In this document: piece by piece, positions 12,557 through 23,469 of the stretch
How positions within the stretch are numbered: the stretch's first letter is position 1
How the letters are laid out: every line of letters starts with the position of its first letter
From: Chinchilla lanigera
Taxonomy: Eukaryota; Chordata; Mammalia; Rodentia; Chinchillidae
Length of the DNA: 64,000 nucleotides
Assembly (NCBI RefSeq): GCF_000276665.1
Contig: NW_004955416.1
Span: 3,638,306 to 3,702,305, forward strand
Reading direction: 5' to 3'
The notes under the pieces: model-generated
Databases searched by the model: none
What the model was told of the DNA's origin: nothing
What the model saw: the letters and a program-made list of their open reading frames with translations, nothing else
Made by a program: the position numbers and the translations under genes

Positions 12557-12643
12557 CCCATCCAAGTACTAGCCAGGTCCGACCCTGCTTAGCTTCCCAG
12601 ATCAGATGAGATGGGGCGAATTCAGGGTGGTATGTCCGTAGAC
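12557..12643 (-). pseudogene. 3'-truncated 5S rRNA retropseudogene
   Basis: The minus strand starts GTCTACGGACATACCACCCT and continues through GGAAGCTAAGCAGGGTCGGA to GTACTTGGATGGG, matching about the first 87-90 nt of 5S rRNA with scattered substitutions. The 3' quarter of 5S is absent. Near-matching copies of TAAAATGATGCTTCT lie on both sides (12542-12556 as TAAAATGGTACTTCT; 12644-12658). There is no poly(A) tail. It looks like a tailless retro-inserted copy, not a functional 5S gene. Confidence 0.92.
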
Positions 12644-13019
12644 TAAAATGATGCTTCTGAGAACTGTAAATACTACTCAGAATGGCCATGTACCTCTTCA
12701 TACTTTTTACTCACAAATTTTATTGAATGCATTAAATATACATAATACATAAAACTGAAAAAATTGCTGATAGAAATTAAGACCAGAAACAAAAATAAAA
12801 CTTTAAAAAAAATAAATTGTGCTTTAACCAACACATATTGTTTAGATCAAATTGAATTCATCCCTCCTAAAACAAATAAAAATGGAAAACAGCAAAATTT
12901 AACTGAAAAAATGTTTTGGCCAAAAGAAACAAGGATATGATATGTGATTATATATAAAGAGAGAGAGAGATTTTAGAATATGTTCATGATATATAATAAT
13001 TATATTCATATTTGGGAAT

Positions 13020-13400
13020 CAGTGCATATACTGTATCAATCATTTTTATTCCTCGTCCCCCTCTTTCTTTCTTATTACTTCCCCAAATCCTCTTCCCATA
13101 TTCAAAATGTTGACCTTCCTGTTTTCCACTATTGCTTTTTTATTTTGCTTTTTAATTTATTTATATTTCGGGTTGCACATGTAAACCTTGTGATATTAAG
13201 CCTTCTGCATCTGATTTATTTCACTTCACCTTGTGATCTCAAGACCCATCTATTCAATTACATATGACCCAAATTTACCCTTCTTAATGACAGAGTACAC
13301 TCCACTGTGCATACATACGAATTTTCTTTAACCTTTAATCTGTTGATAGGCATAAGACCACTTCTATAATTTATGCTATGATTTTAAAAACTTTGAAATA
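13020..13400 (-). mobile_element. Old L1 3'-end fragment
   Basis: Plus strand shows the pyrimidine-rich antisense L1 3'UTR, then 'CTGATTTATTTCACTTCACC', 'GTGATCTCAAGACCCATC' and 'GAGTACACTCCACTGTGCAT', in the order seen in the clear L1 at 20.7 kb (TGATTTATTTCACTTA, GTCTCTAGTTACATCC, GAGTAATACTCCATTGTA). Decayed, no coding capacity. Confidence 0.7.
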
Positions 13401-13409
13401 ACTGTTCAC

Positions 13410-15390
13410 ACATTTGTTTTAGAAAGGAGTTTCTTGTTATTTATACTTAAACAATCCAAAAACTCCAGTAACTAGCCAATACACGCAATTCTAACAATGT
13501 GTTTGTTTAAATACTGACAGTGATTATCTATGAGTAGGAAACTCACAGATAAAGGTCTTTTCTTGGATTTACTTTGATTTTTCAAGCTTTTGGCAATAAA
13601 TACCTATAACTTTTGAAATGAGAAAAATATTGAGTTAAAAGAAAATATAACTTAATCCCTCATTAATTTCCATAATAATTCCATATCATCAAAAGAATGT
13701 GGGAAACCTTGTAAATGAAGATAAGTTAAATTATCTGAACTAGAACTTCTAATCAGAGAAGCAGCATACATTTTCATAACACATGAATATTATTATTGCA
13801 ATTTTATAAATATTAAAAAATAAACCAAAAGTCATGAGAGAATGTAACTCCTCATTTTAAAAAAAGTTCCTGTTTTTATTATTCTAACTCAAACCAAATG
13901 TTTGTTAAGTTCCTTTTTCACAAATTCCTGGGGCAACTTATTGACAATTTAAGGCAAACCCAGGAAGAATAGTGTCAAATACAGAGAAAAATTAATATTT
14001 TGTGATTCTGTGTATAAATTTAATTCCATGCAGAAATTAGTTGGGTAAAGGTGCAAGTCATCTTTTTACCTCAAATTTGTTTCTTATCTAAAATCAAATT
14101 GTTTCTTGGAATTTTCTTTAACATTTTTCAAGTATCTCATCTCTATCTTTCTGTCTTCATGTACAGCTTCAATATTCATTTTAATTTCTCCATTTTCTTA
14201 CCAGGAAAATGCTACATGATTTTAAAGCAACTATAAAACTATACTAATGATAGTTATACACTTTTGTCATCAGGTTAGAGCATTGGTTTGCCCTTGCTGG
14301 GGACACTTACATACATAATTGTGGTGGGAAGTTATTTTTATATCTTGTCACTGCATTTACCCAAAAGTGATTGAGCACTCAGGTCAAGTTTTGTGGAAAA
14401 TAAGATCATATACAATTTGAAAAAAAACATTAGCCTTACATATAAAAGTCAACTTGAACCATCCAGACACCATGCAGCATGAGTTAATAAGGTATCTTAA
14501 ATAAAATTGAAATTTAAAATACTTTAAACCAAGCCACATTGCTATTTTGTTTGACTACAATGATCAAAGCTTCCTGGCTTTAGAGAACATTTTTAAGTAT
14601 GAAAATACTCTCCTTTCTCCCAATAAACATTCAGTTATCTGTAAAACTTTAACTTAATTTTTGGGGAGTATGTTTTTTTTTGCCTGTTCATCCCAGATTA
14701 GCACTACATGTGAAGAACATTTAGCTGACATGTCTGAGCCAAAGATGTGGAGTAACTGTACTGACAATCCTTAGGAAGACGCAGATTCAGTATTCTATCT
14801 TTATGTGCAACATTACTGTTTATGTTTGGCTAATAAAGGTTTATTTTCTTCAAATATAAAAGCCTGAACACATTTAGAACACATGCTTTAATAGTTTTAA
14901 GCAATGGAATTCAAGTTATGAGAAGTTAATGTTTTGAGGCTTTTTTGGTATCTTAGTATCCACACTTCCTAAATTAAGATTCAAACCTGTGGACATAATT
15001 ATGGTTGACCAGTTAGCTTTTTAACTGACAAATAGGTGGCTAACTTGGAAGTCAGTTCTTAAAATTTCAAGATAACAACATGCTGGTATCCCTGGTCTCA
15101 GCTCTTAGATTTTTCACATAGTTTTCACAAAAGGAGCACCTCAGGTGTACCAAAGCTTTGTGTAATGAAATCTTTCACAGCAGCCAGAAAAAATATAACT
15201 CTTCCCCACCTGGATTCAGTCACGGGTTAGACCACATTTAATTTCAAGTCAATAGGTTCCCTGCACATCAGCACTTAAGGGATTAAAGACAAGTCTAGTT
15301 TTGTTGCCCTAAATGTACTGTTAGTGTTATCAATTTGTGCAGGCTTGCAATAAATTTTCAATAAATCTAAGATTAACTATTATTTTCTTG
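13410..15390. other. Unique AT-rich DNA, one conserved-looking block
   Basis: No gene or recognisable repeat. The last 300 bases before the duplicated segment (about 15120-15330) contain balanced, repeat-free sequence such as CCACCTGGATTCAGTCACGG and could be conserved non-coding DNA. Confidence 0.4.
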
Positions 15391-15552
15391 CCTATAAATA
15401 AAATATAATCATCTTAAAAATCAATGAAGGAAAAACCATCATATCCATTAACCTGGCTCGGAATCCCTCCAGGCACTTGCTATGAAGCACAGCACTGTGG
15501 ATCTTTCATTTTATTGAGCTATATCTCTTTGTATGGCAACTGGCAGGGAAAA
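15391..15552 (+). repeat. Diverged duplicated segment, copy A
   Basis: Alignable end to end with 17041-17206. Shared anchors in order: ATAAATAAAA, CTTAAAAATC, the CATTAACC/CACTAACCC block, TATGAA.CACACAGTACTG-like block and TATGGCAACTGGCA. Same orientation, 1.65 kb apart. No match to any repeat family I recognise. Confidence 0.75.
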
Positions 15553-16424
15553 GAAAAAAATTAAATCTAAAAATCAAAGACTATGCTTTTTTTGTTCTAA
15601 AAGCCACTGAGGCAGAGGCTGAATATTCTTTTCTGCCTGGGGTTAATTTTTTTTTCATTTTAATTTGCAATCAGATGCAATAAAAAAAAGGACCTTGCCT
15701 CAAGTAGCTAGTGGCTTTATTATCATCTCTACCACCAGTCTCCACTTTTTATCACTTCCAAATCCTTTGTTTTTAAAGTCACCTGCACAACCCTGCAATG
15801 TTATAAACACCTTCAGTTCTCCTCACCAACTGTCATTTCGTACCATCTGCTGTTACAATCTCAAAAGCAGTAATGCATGGGGGTCAAGGCCACTTTCTCT
15901 CAGGAAACTCAAAAACAACAGAGCCAAGTCATTTACTGTCGAGTTTTTTTTCCCCCTGTCAGCTTTACTACACCCTGGAGTGGACATTTTCCTTGCCTTT
16001 CAGTTGTGAATGTTCCTCAAAAGACGTGAACTTCACAATAAGGTAACCATACAAAAACAAGGATTTATAGACATCCCATTATCAACTAGCAGACGGGGGT
16101 GATTAGTCATCTGGTATACTTGAAATAGATCCAAAGAATTCAGGCCAATACAGCAGAGAGAAATGCATTTCTCTCAGGATTCCAGAACTGGAGCGATCCT
16201 GCTTTGATGTGATGGCATCAGCAGCAACATTTCCAAAGACCATAAGTAATCTCAAAATTCAAGCATCAGAGAGATGACCAGCTCTCTCACTCACCCAAAT
16301 TCAGCACATTTCTCACCCTATACTGCTCCAGCTTGATCAAGATCAGCTTACGTGATCAGCTCTTTCCTTCTTTCTTGGGGTAGCGCCAAAAAGATCAGCT
16401 TTCCTTTCAATTGTTGTTGGCTAC
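15553..16424. other. Unique DNA between the duplicated segments
   Basis: A 114-codon plus frame (15665-16009) is present, Ser/Leu/Pro-rich and without recognisable domains. No other feature seen. The sequence is less AT-rich than the flanks. Confidence 0.4.
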
Positions 16425-16824
16425 TGCTGTGGCTTGAGAATGGTTTGTCCCCTTCAAAACTCATATTGAAATTCAATACCGTTGTGAGATATCAAGGGGA
16501 TGGGAACTTAATTCCACTATTGTATTTAGAGGTGAGGCTATTGAGAAGTGATAATGGTTAGATAAGGGTGGAGCCTTCCAGGCTGACTACTAGTACCAGT
16601 ATGTGGCCCGCGGGGGAGAGAGAAACCGGAAGACACAGACACATGCACATTCCCTGTCTCACAGCGTGTGAAACTTTCTACTGCCTTGGGACTTATCAAG
16701 AAAGCCCCTACCAGATGCAAACCTTTTGACCTTGGACCACAGCCACGAACCAAAGTAAACTTCCTTTATAACTTACCTATTCTGTGGCCTTGTGTTATTC
16801 GCCACACAATACAGACTAAGACAA
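16425..16824 (+). mobile_element. Solo MaLR LTR (MST/MT-like)
   Basis: Begins TGCTGTGGCTTGAGAATGG and TTTGTCCCCTTCAAAACTCA (the MaLR 'TATGTCCCC..AAATTCAT' opening), then GGTGAGGCTATTGAGAAGTG, and closes with AACTTCCTTTATAACTTACC and CAGACTAAGACAA. About 400 bp, the usual length for a complete MaLR LTR. No internal retroviral sequence beside it, so it is a solo LTR left by recombination. Confidence 0.92.
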
Positions 16825-17040
16825 CCAGTGAAACTGGTCATTTCATTAAAATAGCCCAACCTCTTAGTTTAGATAGGCACTCTAAAAAAGATAATCCTTT
16901 CTTAAAATAAGAATACTATCTATCAGCTCTGTCCTCTTTTTTGTTTTCTATAAATTATTGCAAATTCACATACATTTTTCAGTGTGTAAGAGGCCTAGTT
17001 TACTCTCAAGGAAATTCACATACAAATCCAACTCTACCCA

Positions 17041-17206
17041 CCTCCATAAATAAAACGTAATCACCTTAAAAATCGATGTGAGAAAACAGCTACAACCACT
17101 AACCCATCTTGAAACCTCTTTAGCCACGGGTATGAACCACACAGTACTGAGTCTTCTTTTTTTTTAAGCTGCATCATTCTTTTTATGGCAACTGGCATGG
17201 GAAGAA
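17041..17206 (+). repeat. Diverged duplicated segment, copy B
   Basis: Partner of 15391-15552 (see that entry). It differs by many substitutions and a poly-T expansion near 17158-17165, so the duplication is old. The MaLR LTR at 16425-16824 lies between the copies. Confidence 0.75.
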
Positions 17207-17209
17207 AGT

Positions 17210-19158
17210 CAGAAACTTCGGTGTCGTCTTCTGGAAATCATAGAGCAGTGGGTCTGTGAGAAGAAAGTTCGACCTTTTTTGATTATAGCACAAAAGAGAT
17301 TTTGGAGGTCCAGGAAACAATGGTTTTGAGCTACTGGAAGAGGTTAGCTTGCTTTGGCTTCTGGCTTGGACAACGAATCCTCATGAGCAATTTATAAATC
17401 TGGGCACCGATTTTAAAAATTGTCAGAAACTTTCCTTTCAAGTTTAGGAGGAAAAGAAGAAAATGGAAAAAATATTGATTGTTAATGGAATTGTGAGTCA
17501 AATGCAATGAAAAGACAAGACTGATTTAAGTTCAGACTTGGAATAAATGAGCTGAAATCCAAATACTGGTACAACTTGACTGCTCTTTACCACTGCTAAA
17601 TGGCCACTTCTTAATTCTCCCATTTTCCATGAAATCCCTTTGAAGAATTTCAATGAGGAAAGCTCAGAAACTATAGCTCAACTTTAAACTTGTAATTTTA
17701 TTAATATAAATCTTATAATAAATTAAATTGTATGCCACTAATAAATTGTTTAAGAAAATAATTTTCCTTACACCCTTTTATTAAAAAATGAAATACCCCT
17801 TCAGTTAGTGCAAGAATAAAGTAATATTTTGGGGTAGGTTTTCTAACCAGCATGAGCATGTTAAAAATAAATAAGAACATCTTATAGTGCCCACATGAAA
17901 CCAATCATATCTTTATGAGACGATGAAGGAATTGCTTGGTAATTAATCATTGTAAAAACCAAGTAAAGCACCAGTTTTTAGTAAAACAATCTCAAATTTT
18001 TAATATCTGTGCAGCAAAATTTTAACAAATTTAATATCTGTGTAACAAATTTGATCATTTGTTATATAATTAGTAGTTAAATATTTGGGGAAAGCTAGTT
18101 TCCTCGGTAGGAATGTAATACACATTATTAATTAATACTTTAAAATATAAATGTTACTTTTCATAACTAAATATAGAAAGTACAAACAACTTTGATAATT
18201 TCTAATTTTTAAACTGCATCCTATGCTGGACAATTAAAAATACTGAATAAAAGAGATATTCTTCACCAGGACCTAGTGTATGGCCAGGTATTTTGCCCAT
18301 TTACTTTTATTGGAATTATTGATTTATTCTCTTTGTTTTATTTTACATTTATTATAATGTTTATTATAATGTTTATTATAATGCATTATTGGTTTTTTTC
18401 TGTTCCCTCCCCTTAAGTTTTGTTGGCTTATCTGTTTCTATTTATTCTCCTGCTTTCCTTCCCACCCCAGGTAGTAATTTTGAAATAAAATTTTCTTTAT
18501 TGATCTCAAGGTAATTATAGTTGCAGCCTTAGTAGTAGTAATTTCAAATATATATTCTTTTAGTATACAACATTGAATAATAATTCTACTTTCAACCAAC
18601 GTACTTGCTGGTCCCTGCTTCTCTTTTTGTCTCTGGCATCAAAAGTGACTAATAATCTCTTATTTCCCAGTTCTCCCTATTTTCCCCACTGAGAAGGAAC
18701 CTTTAAAATGCTTCTTTTTGCCACAGAATTTTACTTAGGGAGGACATAATTTTTCCTTTCAAACCATTATTATATTATCCTGCTCAGGGTTTTTTTGCTG
18801 TTTTACATAATAAATTCCCAGTTAATTTTTAATCCCTTACTGAAGCTTAGTTATTTCAGAAGTTGTTACTATGTTTTTCCTCCCTTCTTTATCTACCCTG
18901 ATCTTGAGGTAGATGATCTGATTTCATTGGCAAAATGTCCTCAAATAAGGGCCTGAGTGGTACATTCACAAGTGCCCCATATTCTCTTTCCCTGACAGAT
19001 GGAAGATAATTTGGATAAGCAAAGAAATTTTAACAGTTTCTTTTTCTTTAAAAAAATAGTATCTCCTCTTTATAAGGATTGATAAGAAGTTTTTACACTA
19101 GACCCTTTCTGTACAATTTAGTTATAAGCTTCATGGTTATGTATGTATTTGTAAGTTT
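17210..19158. other. AT-rich DNA with traces of old L1
   Basis: No gene. About 18290-18330 (TTGCCCATTTACTTTTATTG) resembles antisense L1 ORF2. A short tandem of TTTATTATAATG units sits at 18348-18383, and TTTAATATCTGTG is repeated near 18000-18045. Confidence 0.4.
18348..18383 (+). repeat. Three tandem 12-base units
   Basis: TTTATTATAATG occurs three times head to tail. Simple tandem repeat of no evident function. Confidence 0.9.
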
Positions 19159-19533
19159 GTGTCTTAGTTACTTTTCTCTTGTTGCTGAGACAAAATACCT
19201 GACACCCAGAAGTAAGAAAGGAAAGGTTTATTTAGCTCACAGTTTGTGGAGGTTTCAGTCCATACTGAGCTGGTTCCAAGGCAGGGCGGCACATGACAGA
19301 GGGCAACAGCTCATGGTGGCAGAAAACAGCAAAAGCAACAAGCACAGAAGGGAAGAGCAGCCACAAGCAACCTCTTTCCTTCCCTTACACTGTATGCAAA
19401 CTCTCCGCCCCAGGTCAGGTGTAGCTCTCACACCCATAGTCCCAACATTGGAGCATGGATCAGTCATAAGCTCTACCAGTCCAACCCATGACTGCATGAG
19501 GCTTTGAGGGGACATCCAGACACAAACCACACA
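19159..19533 (-). mobile_element. Solo MaLR LTR, nearly complete
   Basis: Plus strand begins TGTCTTAGTTACTTTTC and ends GGGGACATCCAGACACAAAC. The reverse complement opens 'GGTTTGTGTCTGGATGTCCC' and ends with the 'GACTAAGACA'-like terminus of MaLR LTRs. About 375 bp. Overlapping open frames on both strands (19079-19507, 19255-19530) are shadows of this LTR. Confidence 0.88.
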
Positions 19534-19639
19534 ATTTGTTGTTATTAATATTTTCTGAAACTAAATGGACGTTTTCATCTAAAATTGAGATCTTTCATCA
19601 GTCTGAGGAAATATCCTTGAAGTAGTTGTTGAATTATTT

Positions 19640-20028
19640 TGTGTTAGTTCTATTTTTGCTGTGATGAAGCTGCCTAACCTATAACTCCAAATCTTCTCCT
19701 TAATTTGTATCAGTATGCTTCTGCTGCTCATAAAGACTGCATTCACCATGCACAGTTGCAACGTGTACACAACATATCCTAAGTCGTTTTTCTGTTCCCT
19801 CCTCCTCCTGTCTCTCCTCATTCCCTCCATCTCTGGGTTCCCTTCCCATTTGCAAAAGAGCTATCTCCCTGTTTCCTATTATCAGTCTTTTGTTTTGAAA
19901 CAATGCAATATTTCAGCTTTTGTGTCTTATTTATTTCACTTGATGCTATTATCTCAAGATGCATTCATTTTCCTACAGCTAACTCAAATTCATCCTTCTT
20001 TTTAGCAGAATAATAGTCCACTGTGCAT
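19640..20028 (-). mobile_element. Older L1, 3' part (left of the nested insertion)
   Basis: Pyrimidine-rich antisense L1 3'UTR followed by 'TTATTTCACTTGATGCTATT' and 'AGCAGAATAATAGTCCACTG'. The element is interrupted at TAATACCCCATTTTCTTTT and resumes at 21210, where the text continues in register as 'GCATTTCATGCATTGCTAGA'. Confidence 0.8.
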
Positions 20029-20047
20029 TAATACCCCATTTTCTTTT
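20029..20047. repeat. Target-site duplication, left copy
   Basis: TAATACCCCATTTTCTTTT, identical to 21191-21209. It brackets the younger L1. Confidence 0.95.
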
Positions 20048-21190
20048 TTTATTTTTATTTTAAAGGGAGTAGTAAATGAGAAACAGACAAACAAAAAATA
20101 GAACAATAGCAGCATCCCAATATCAAAAACATAAGCAAATCAAAGCAAGAACATTTAAAGTGATACAGAGTTTCAAGATGAAATAATATGAATTAACAGT
20201 GGTTGTCACATTACATATCGCTATCCTCAACTATAGTGCTCCGATTATCAGATGTAAGAATGGAGGATTGCTCAAACCATTAAAGAGCATAAGAAAATAA
20301 TTATTAGATAAAACAGAGATAATACAGAGTTTCACCAAGAAAGATGGTAAAAATTCACCATTGTAATTCCATTTCATATTATTACCTTCAAAGCAGTTGC
20401 TCAAACCACCAGACACAAGCATGTAAAATTGATCAGAACATTAAAAATTGTAAGCATTAACTGTTCATTTCAACACACCATTAGACCTGAGCAATACAGT
20501 TATCACAGCTATTCATATATATATTTATATTTTGCCTTCTTTCTTTTTCTTCTTTCCCTCATCACAGTCATTCCTTCCTTTGAGCAATTTCTTTCACTTT
20601 CCTATCATCTATTGTATGTTTTGAGTTTTACCTAGTCCAGGTTCCTACACCAAGGAGACAATATGATGTTTACACATGTGGGTCTGATTTATTTCACTTA
20701 TGAATATGGTCTCTAGTTACATCCATTTACTGACAAAAGCCTCAAGTTTATCTTTTTTATAGCTGAGTAATACTCCATTGTATAACAATACCACGTCTTA
20801 TTTATCTATTCCTCAGTGTATGGGCATTTGAGTTGTTTCCAAGATTTAGCTATAACAAATTGTGCTGCTATAAACATGGGTGCACATATATAGCTGTGGT
20901 ATGATGTCTTTAATTCTTCTGGGAAAATACCCAGAAGGGGAATATCTGGGTTAAATGGGACTTCCAGTCCTAGTTTTGTGAGGAATCTCCAAACTGATTT
21001 ATGCAATGGTTTTACCAATCTACACTCCCACCAGCAGTGGAATACAGTCTCTTTCTCCCCACAGCCTCTCTAGCATTTGTTATTGGTTGATTTCTTGGTG
21101 ATAGCTATTCTTTCTCGGGTGAGATGGAATCTCAGTGTTTTTTTAATTTGCATTTCTCAAATGACTAATGACGTTGAACATTTTTTCATG
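20048..21190 (-). mobile_element. Young 5'-truncated L1 nested in an older L1
   Basis: Minus-strand L1 of about 1.14 kb. The A-rich tail appears as T-rich sequence at 20048-20060, then the 3'UTR, then the ORF2 C-terminus (20806-21018; residues include FNPDIPLLGIFPEE, MFIAAQFVIAKSWKQ and KCPYTEE). The tail of ORF2 matches the conserved L1 'IPLLGIYP..TRMFIAALFTIAK' stretch. The 5' end is truncated. It cannot move on its own because most of ORF2 and all of ORF1 are absent. Confidence 0.95.
20162..20480. repeat. Two diverged ~160-bp tandem units in the L1 3'UTR
   Basis: GATACAGAGTTTCA at 20162 and AATACAGAGTTTCA at 20321 start two units that stay alignable through 'GCTC..CCA.CAGA...AAG.ATG.A..ATTG' and 'ACATTAAAAATTGTAAG'. 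This is an internal repeat of the 3'UTR of the young L1. Confidence 0.7.
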
Positions 21191-21209
21191 TAATACCCCA
21201 TTTTCTTTT
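21191..21209. repeat. Target-site duplication, right copy
   Basis: TAATACCCCATTTTCTTTT, identical to 20029-20047. Confidence 0.95.
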
Positions 21210-21715
21210 GCATTTCATGCATTGCTAGACATACAGGCTGTTTTCAATATTTAGCAATTATTATTAGCTGTGCTGATAATACATGAATATGTATGTATCA
21301 CTGTAATATTATGTCTTTAGTTTTTTCAGGAAGATACCTAGAAGAGGAATAGCTGGGTCTAATGAAATTTCTTGTTGATGGCCCTTCTTTTGGGGGTAGA
21401 TGGAATCTCAGCATTGTTTCAATTTGTATGTCTGTAATAGCTACTGATTTTTAAGCATTTCTTCGTATATTTATTATCCATGTATACTTCTTCTTCTGTG
21501 AAGTATCTATCACTTCACCTGGAAATTTTTTCATTTGGTCTTTTATTTGGAGGGGACTAGGGGTTTTTTAGTTCTTTGTATATTCTAGATATCAGTCCTC
21601 TATCTGAGGAATAGCTAGCAACATGTTTTTCCCATTTTATGGGTGTCTCTCCACTCTGTTTAATTTGCTGTACAGAAGATTTTTAATTAAATATAATACC
21701 ACTTGTTAATTCTTA
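21210..21715 (-). mobile_element. Older L1, continuation right of the nested insertion
   Basis: Antisense ORF2 3' region: 'AGGAAGATACCTAGAAGAGG', 'GGTAGATGGAATCTCAGCAT', 'TCTTTGTATATTCTAGATAT' and 'TGCTGTACAGAAGATTTT', in L1 order. More decayed than the nested element, with deletions. It belongs with 19640-20028. Confidence 0.85.
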
Positions 21716-21835
21716 ATGTTAGTTCTTGTGCAATTAATAACCCTCACATCTTACTGAGTTAAAACAAGTGTGCTCAACTCAAGTCTGTAGTTTCTCTAAA
21801 GGTTGGTCATTCTTGAAGGAGGCACAGCTGCTGGC

Positions 21836-22105
21836 AAGTAATTAAATGAGATCATGAGAGTAGAGTCTCCATGATACTGTTGATGTGTTTATTACAAGAG
21901 GAAGAGATACCAGGGCTTCTTCCCTTCACCATGTAAGATACAGTGAGAAGATAGCAGTCTGCAAAACTAGAGAACAGCTTTCACCAAGACCCAAGTCTAC
22001 AGCACCTTGATCCTAAATTCCTCAGCCTCCTGCACAGTAAGAAATAAATGTCTGTTTCTTAACCCACCCTACCTATGGTACTTTGTCATGGGAGTAAGAC
22101 AATTC
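21836..22105 (+). mobile_element. MLT1/MST-type MaLR LTR
   Basis: Contains 'TTAAATGAGATCATGAGAGT', 'CTTCACCATGTAAGATACAG', 'GAGAAGATAGCAGTCTGC', 'CAGCCTCCTGCACAGTAAGA', 'AATAAATGTCTGTTTCTTAA' and 'TGGTACTTTGTCATGGGAG', which is the MLT1/MST order including the AATAAA signal near the 3' end. The 5' portion is unclear. Confidence 0.88.
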
Positions 22106-22381
22106 TGAAAAATTGTATATTATAAGCATATTTTCTTACAACACATTACTTTTTTCCCTTCACTTCTCCTCTATCTTTTTCATTTGTTCTGATTTAGTAG
22201 TATGTTTCTTATTCTATTTCAATTTGAACCTCTTTACTCAAGTGCCTTAGTATCATCAGATCAATTGTGATTTATATGACTACAAAAGGTTGTGGGGTTT
22301 TGTCTGTTATACCATAGAGTCAGGCTGTTTGTCTCTCTCACAGTACTAACTCTCTCTCTCAGTACTAACCTGAGAAGTGGT

Positions 22382-23094
22382 TGTATCTGTTTGGGTTTAC
22401 TACAGGAATGAATAGAATTTAGAATAGAATAGAATAGAATAGAATAGAATAGAATAGAATAGAATAGAACAGAGCAGAATAGAACAGAGAACAGTAGAGT
22501 AGAGTAGAGTAGAGTAGAGTAGAATAGAATAGAATAGAATAGAATAGAATAGAATAGAATAGAATAGAATAGAATAGAATAGAATAGAATTGAATAGAAT
22601 TGAATAGAATTGAATAGAATTGAATAGAATTGAATTGAATTTACAAGGTAGGCTTACAATGGCTTCCCGCAGAATCTGTGGTGGAAGAATGCAAAACAGT
22701 TGTCTTGCACTGGAGAGCCAGCGGATCCATTCAGAGGTTGAAGACCTGCATTTTTCTGGGTGTTTGGGTGGGAAAGCCAAAGGATCCGCATTGGAAGGCC
22801 GAAGAGTCTGCAGTGGAAGCCTGGAGGAACTAGAGGTGAATGTCCATAGGCAATGGTGAAGAGCAGAGCTCCTCTGAACAATAGAAGGAAGATTCCCTTC
22901 TTCTTTCTATTTTTATTTGGTCTATGCCTATTGGTCGATGCCATTTACATCTGGCATGGGTCTTCCCAGCTTAGTTTGTGGACTACATAGCAATCATCCA
23001 GAGACACACAAGAACTGTGCTCCACTAATGCACTAATATGTTAGGAATCTTTCAATCCATTCAAGTTGACATATCATAATTAGCAATCACAATG
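22382..23094 (+). mobile_element. MLT2-type ERVL LTR carrying a pentanucleotide array
   Basis: The start (TGTTTGGGTTTACTACAGGA) and end (CATTCAAGTTGACATATCAT, then TTAGCAATCACA) fit the MLT2 pattern 'GTTAGGGTTCTCCAGAG...TCAAGTTGACACATAAAATTAACCATCACA'. Middle blocks with paired 'GGATCC..TTGGAAGGCCGAAGAG' text match the repeating 'AAGGCCTGAGAACC' section. The AGAAT array replaces the region where MLT2 has an AGATATATAGA-rich stretch. Confidence 0.72.
22406..22640 (+). repeat. (AGAAT)n array with ordered variant blocks
   Basis: About 235 bases of pentanucleotide units. AGAAT copies come first, then a mixed AGAAC/AGAGC block (about 22466-22495), five AGAGT units (22496-22520), fourteen AGAAT units (22521-22590), four copies of the 10-mer TGAATAGAAT (22591-22630) and one TGAATTGAAT. 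The minus frame at 22400-22780 is an artefact of this array. Confidence 0.97.
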
Positions 23095-23284
23095 GTAGGA
23101 GATATAAAAGTTTCAGCTCTTATGGGCAACCTCACAGATTAATTAAATGTCATCCTTCTGCTGATACTTGAAAATGTAAGGACACTTTCAGCACTCTTCT
23201 GGCACTGGTTATTCTATTTTCTTGCACTCTCCCTGATTCTGCATCAAATCTAACTTTAGCAATTTGCTAGCTCTCATGGCATTG

Positions 23285-23400
23285 AGCAGGTGTCTTAGTA
23301 TCTCTGTGCTTTAATTTTTTGCTACCGTGGTGGTCATAATAGTTCTTGTCATAAACTGCTAGAAGGACCGACTGAGGATGGGAATCATGTGGAGCATGGT
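23285..23400 (+). mobile_element. Weak MIR remnant
   Basis: 'GAGCAGGTGTCTTAGTATCTC', 'TGTGCTTTAATTTT' and 'GTGGTCATAATAGTTC' resemble the MIR 'CAAGTTACTTAACCTCTCTGTGCCTCAGTTT...AATAATAGTACC' core. Confidence 0.5.
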
Positions 23401-23469
23401 CTGGCAATATGATTACACAGTGAAAGTTAGCTCATATGATGACCCATTACAGAAATCACTACTTTGCGA

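Noticed and set aside
19079..19530. 142-codon plus frame and 91-codon minus frame
   Set aside because: Both lie mostly or wholly in the MaLR LTR at 19159-19533.
20806..21018. Protein-like frame on the minus strand
   Set aside because: It is the C-terminal end of L1 ORF2 inside a truncated L1, not a host gene.
22400..22780. 126-codon minus frame full of Ile/Leu/Phe/Tyr/Ser repeats
   Set aside because: Translation of the AGAAT array.
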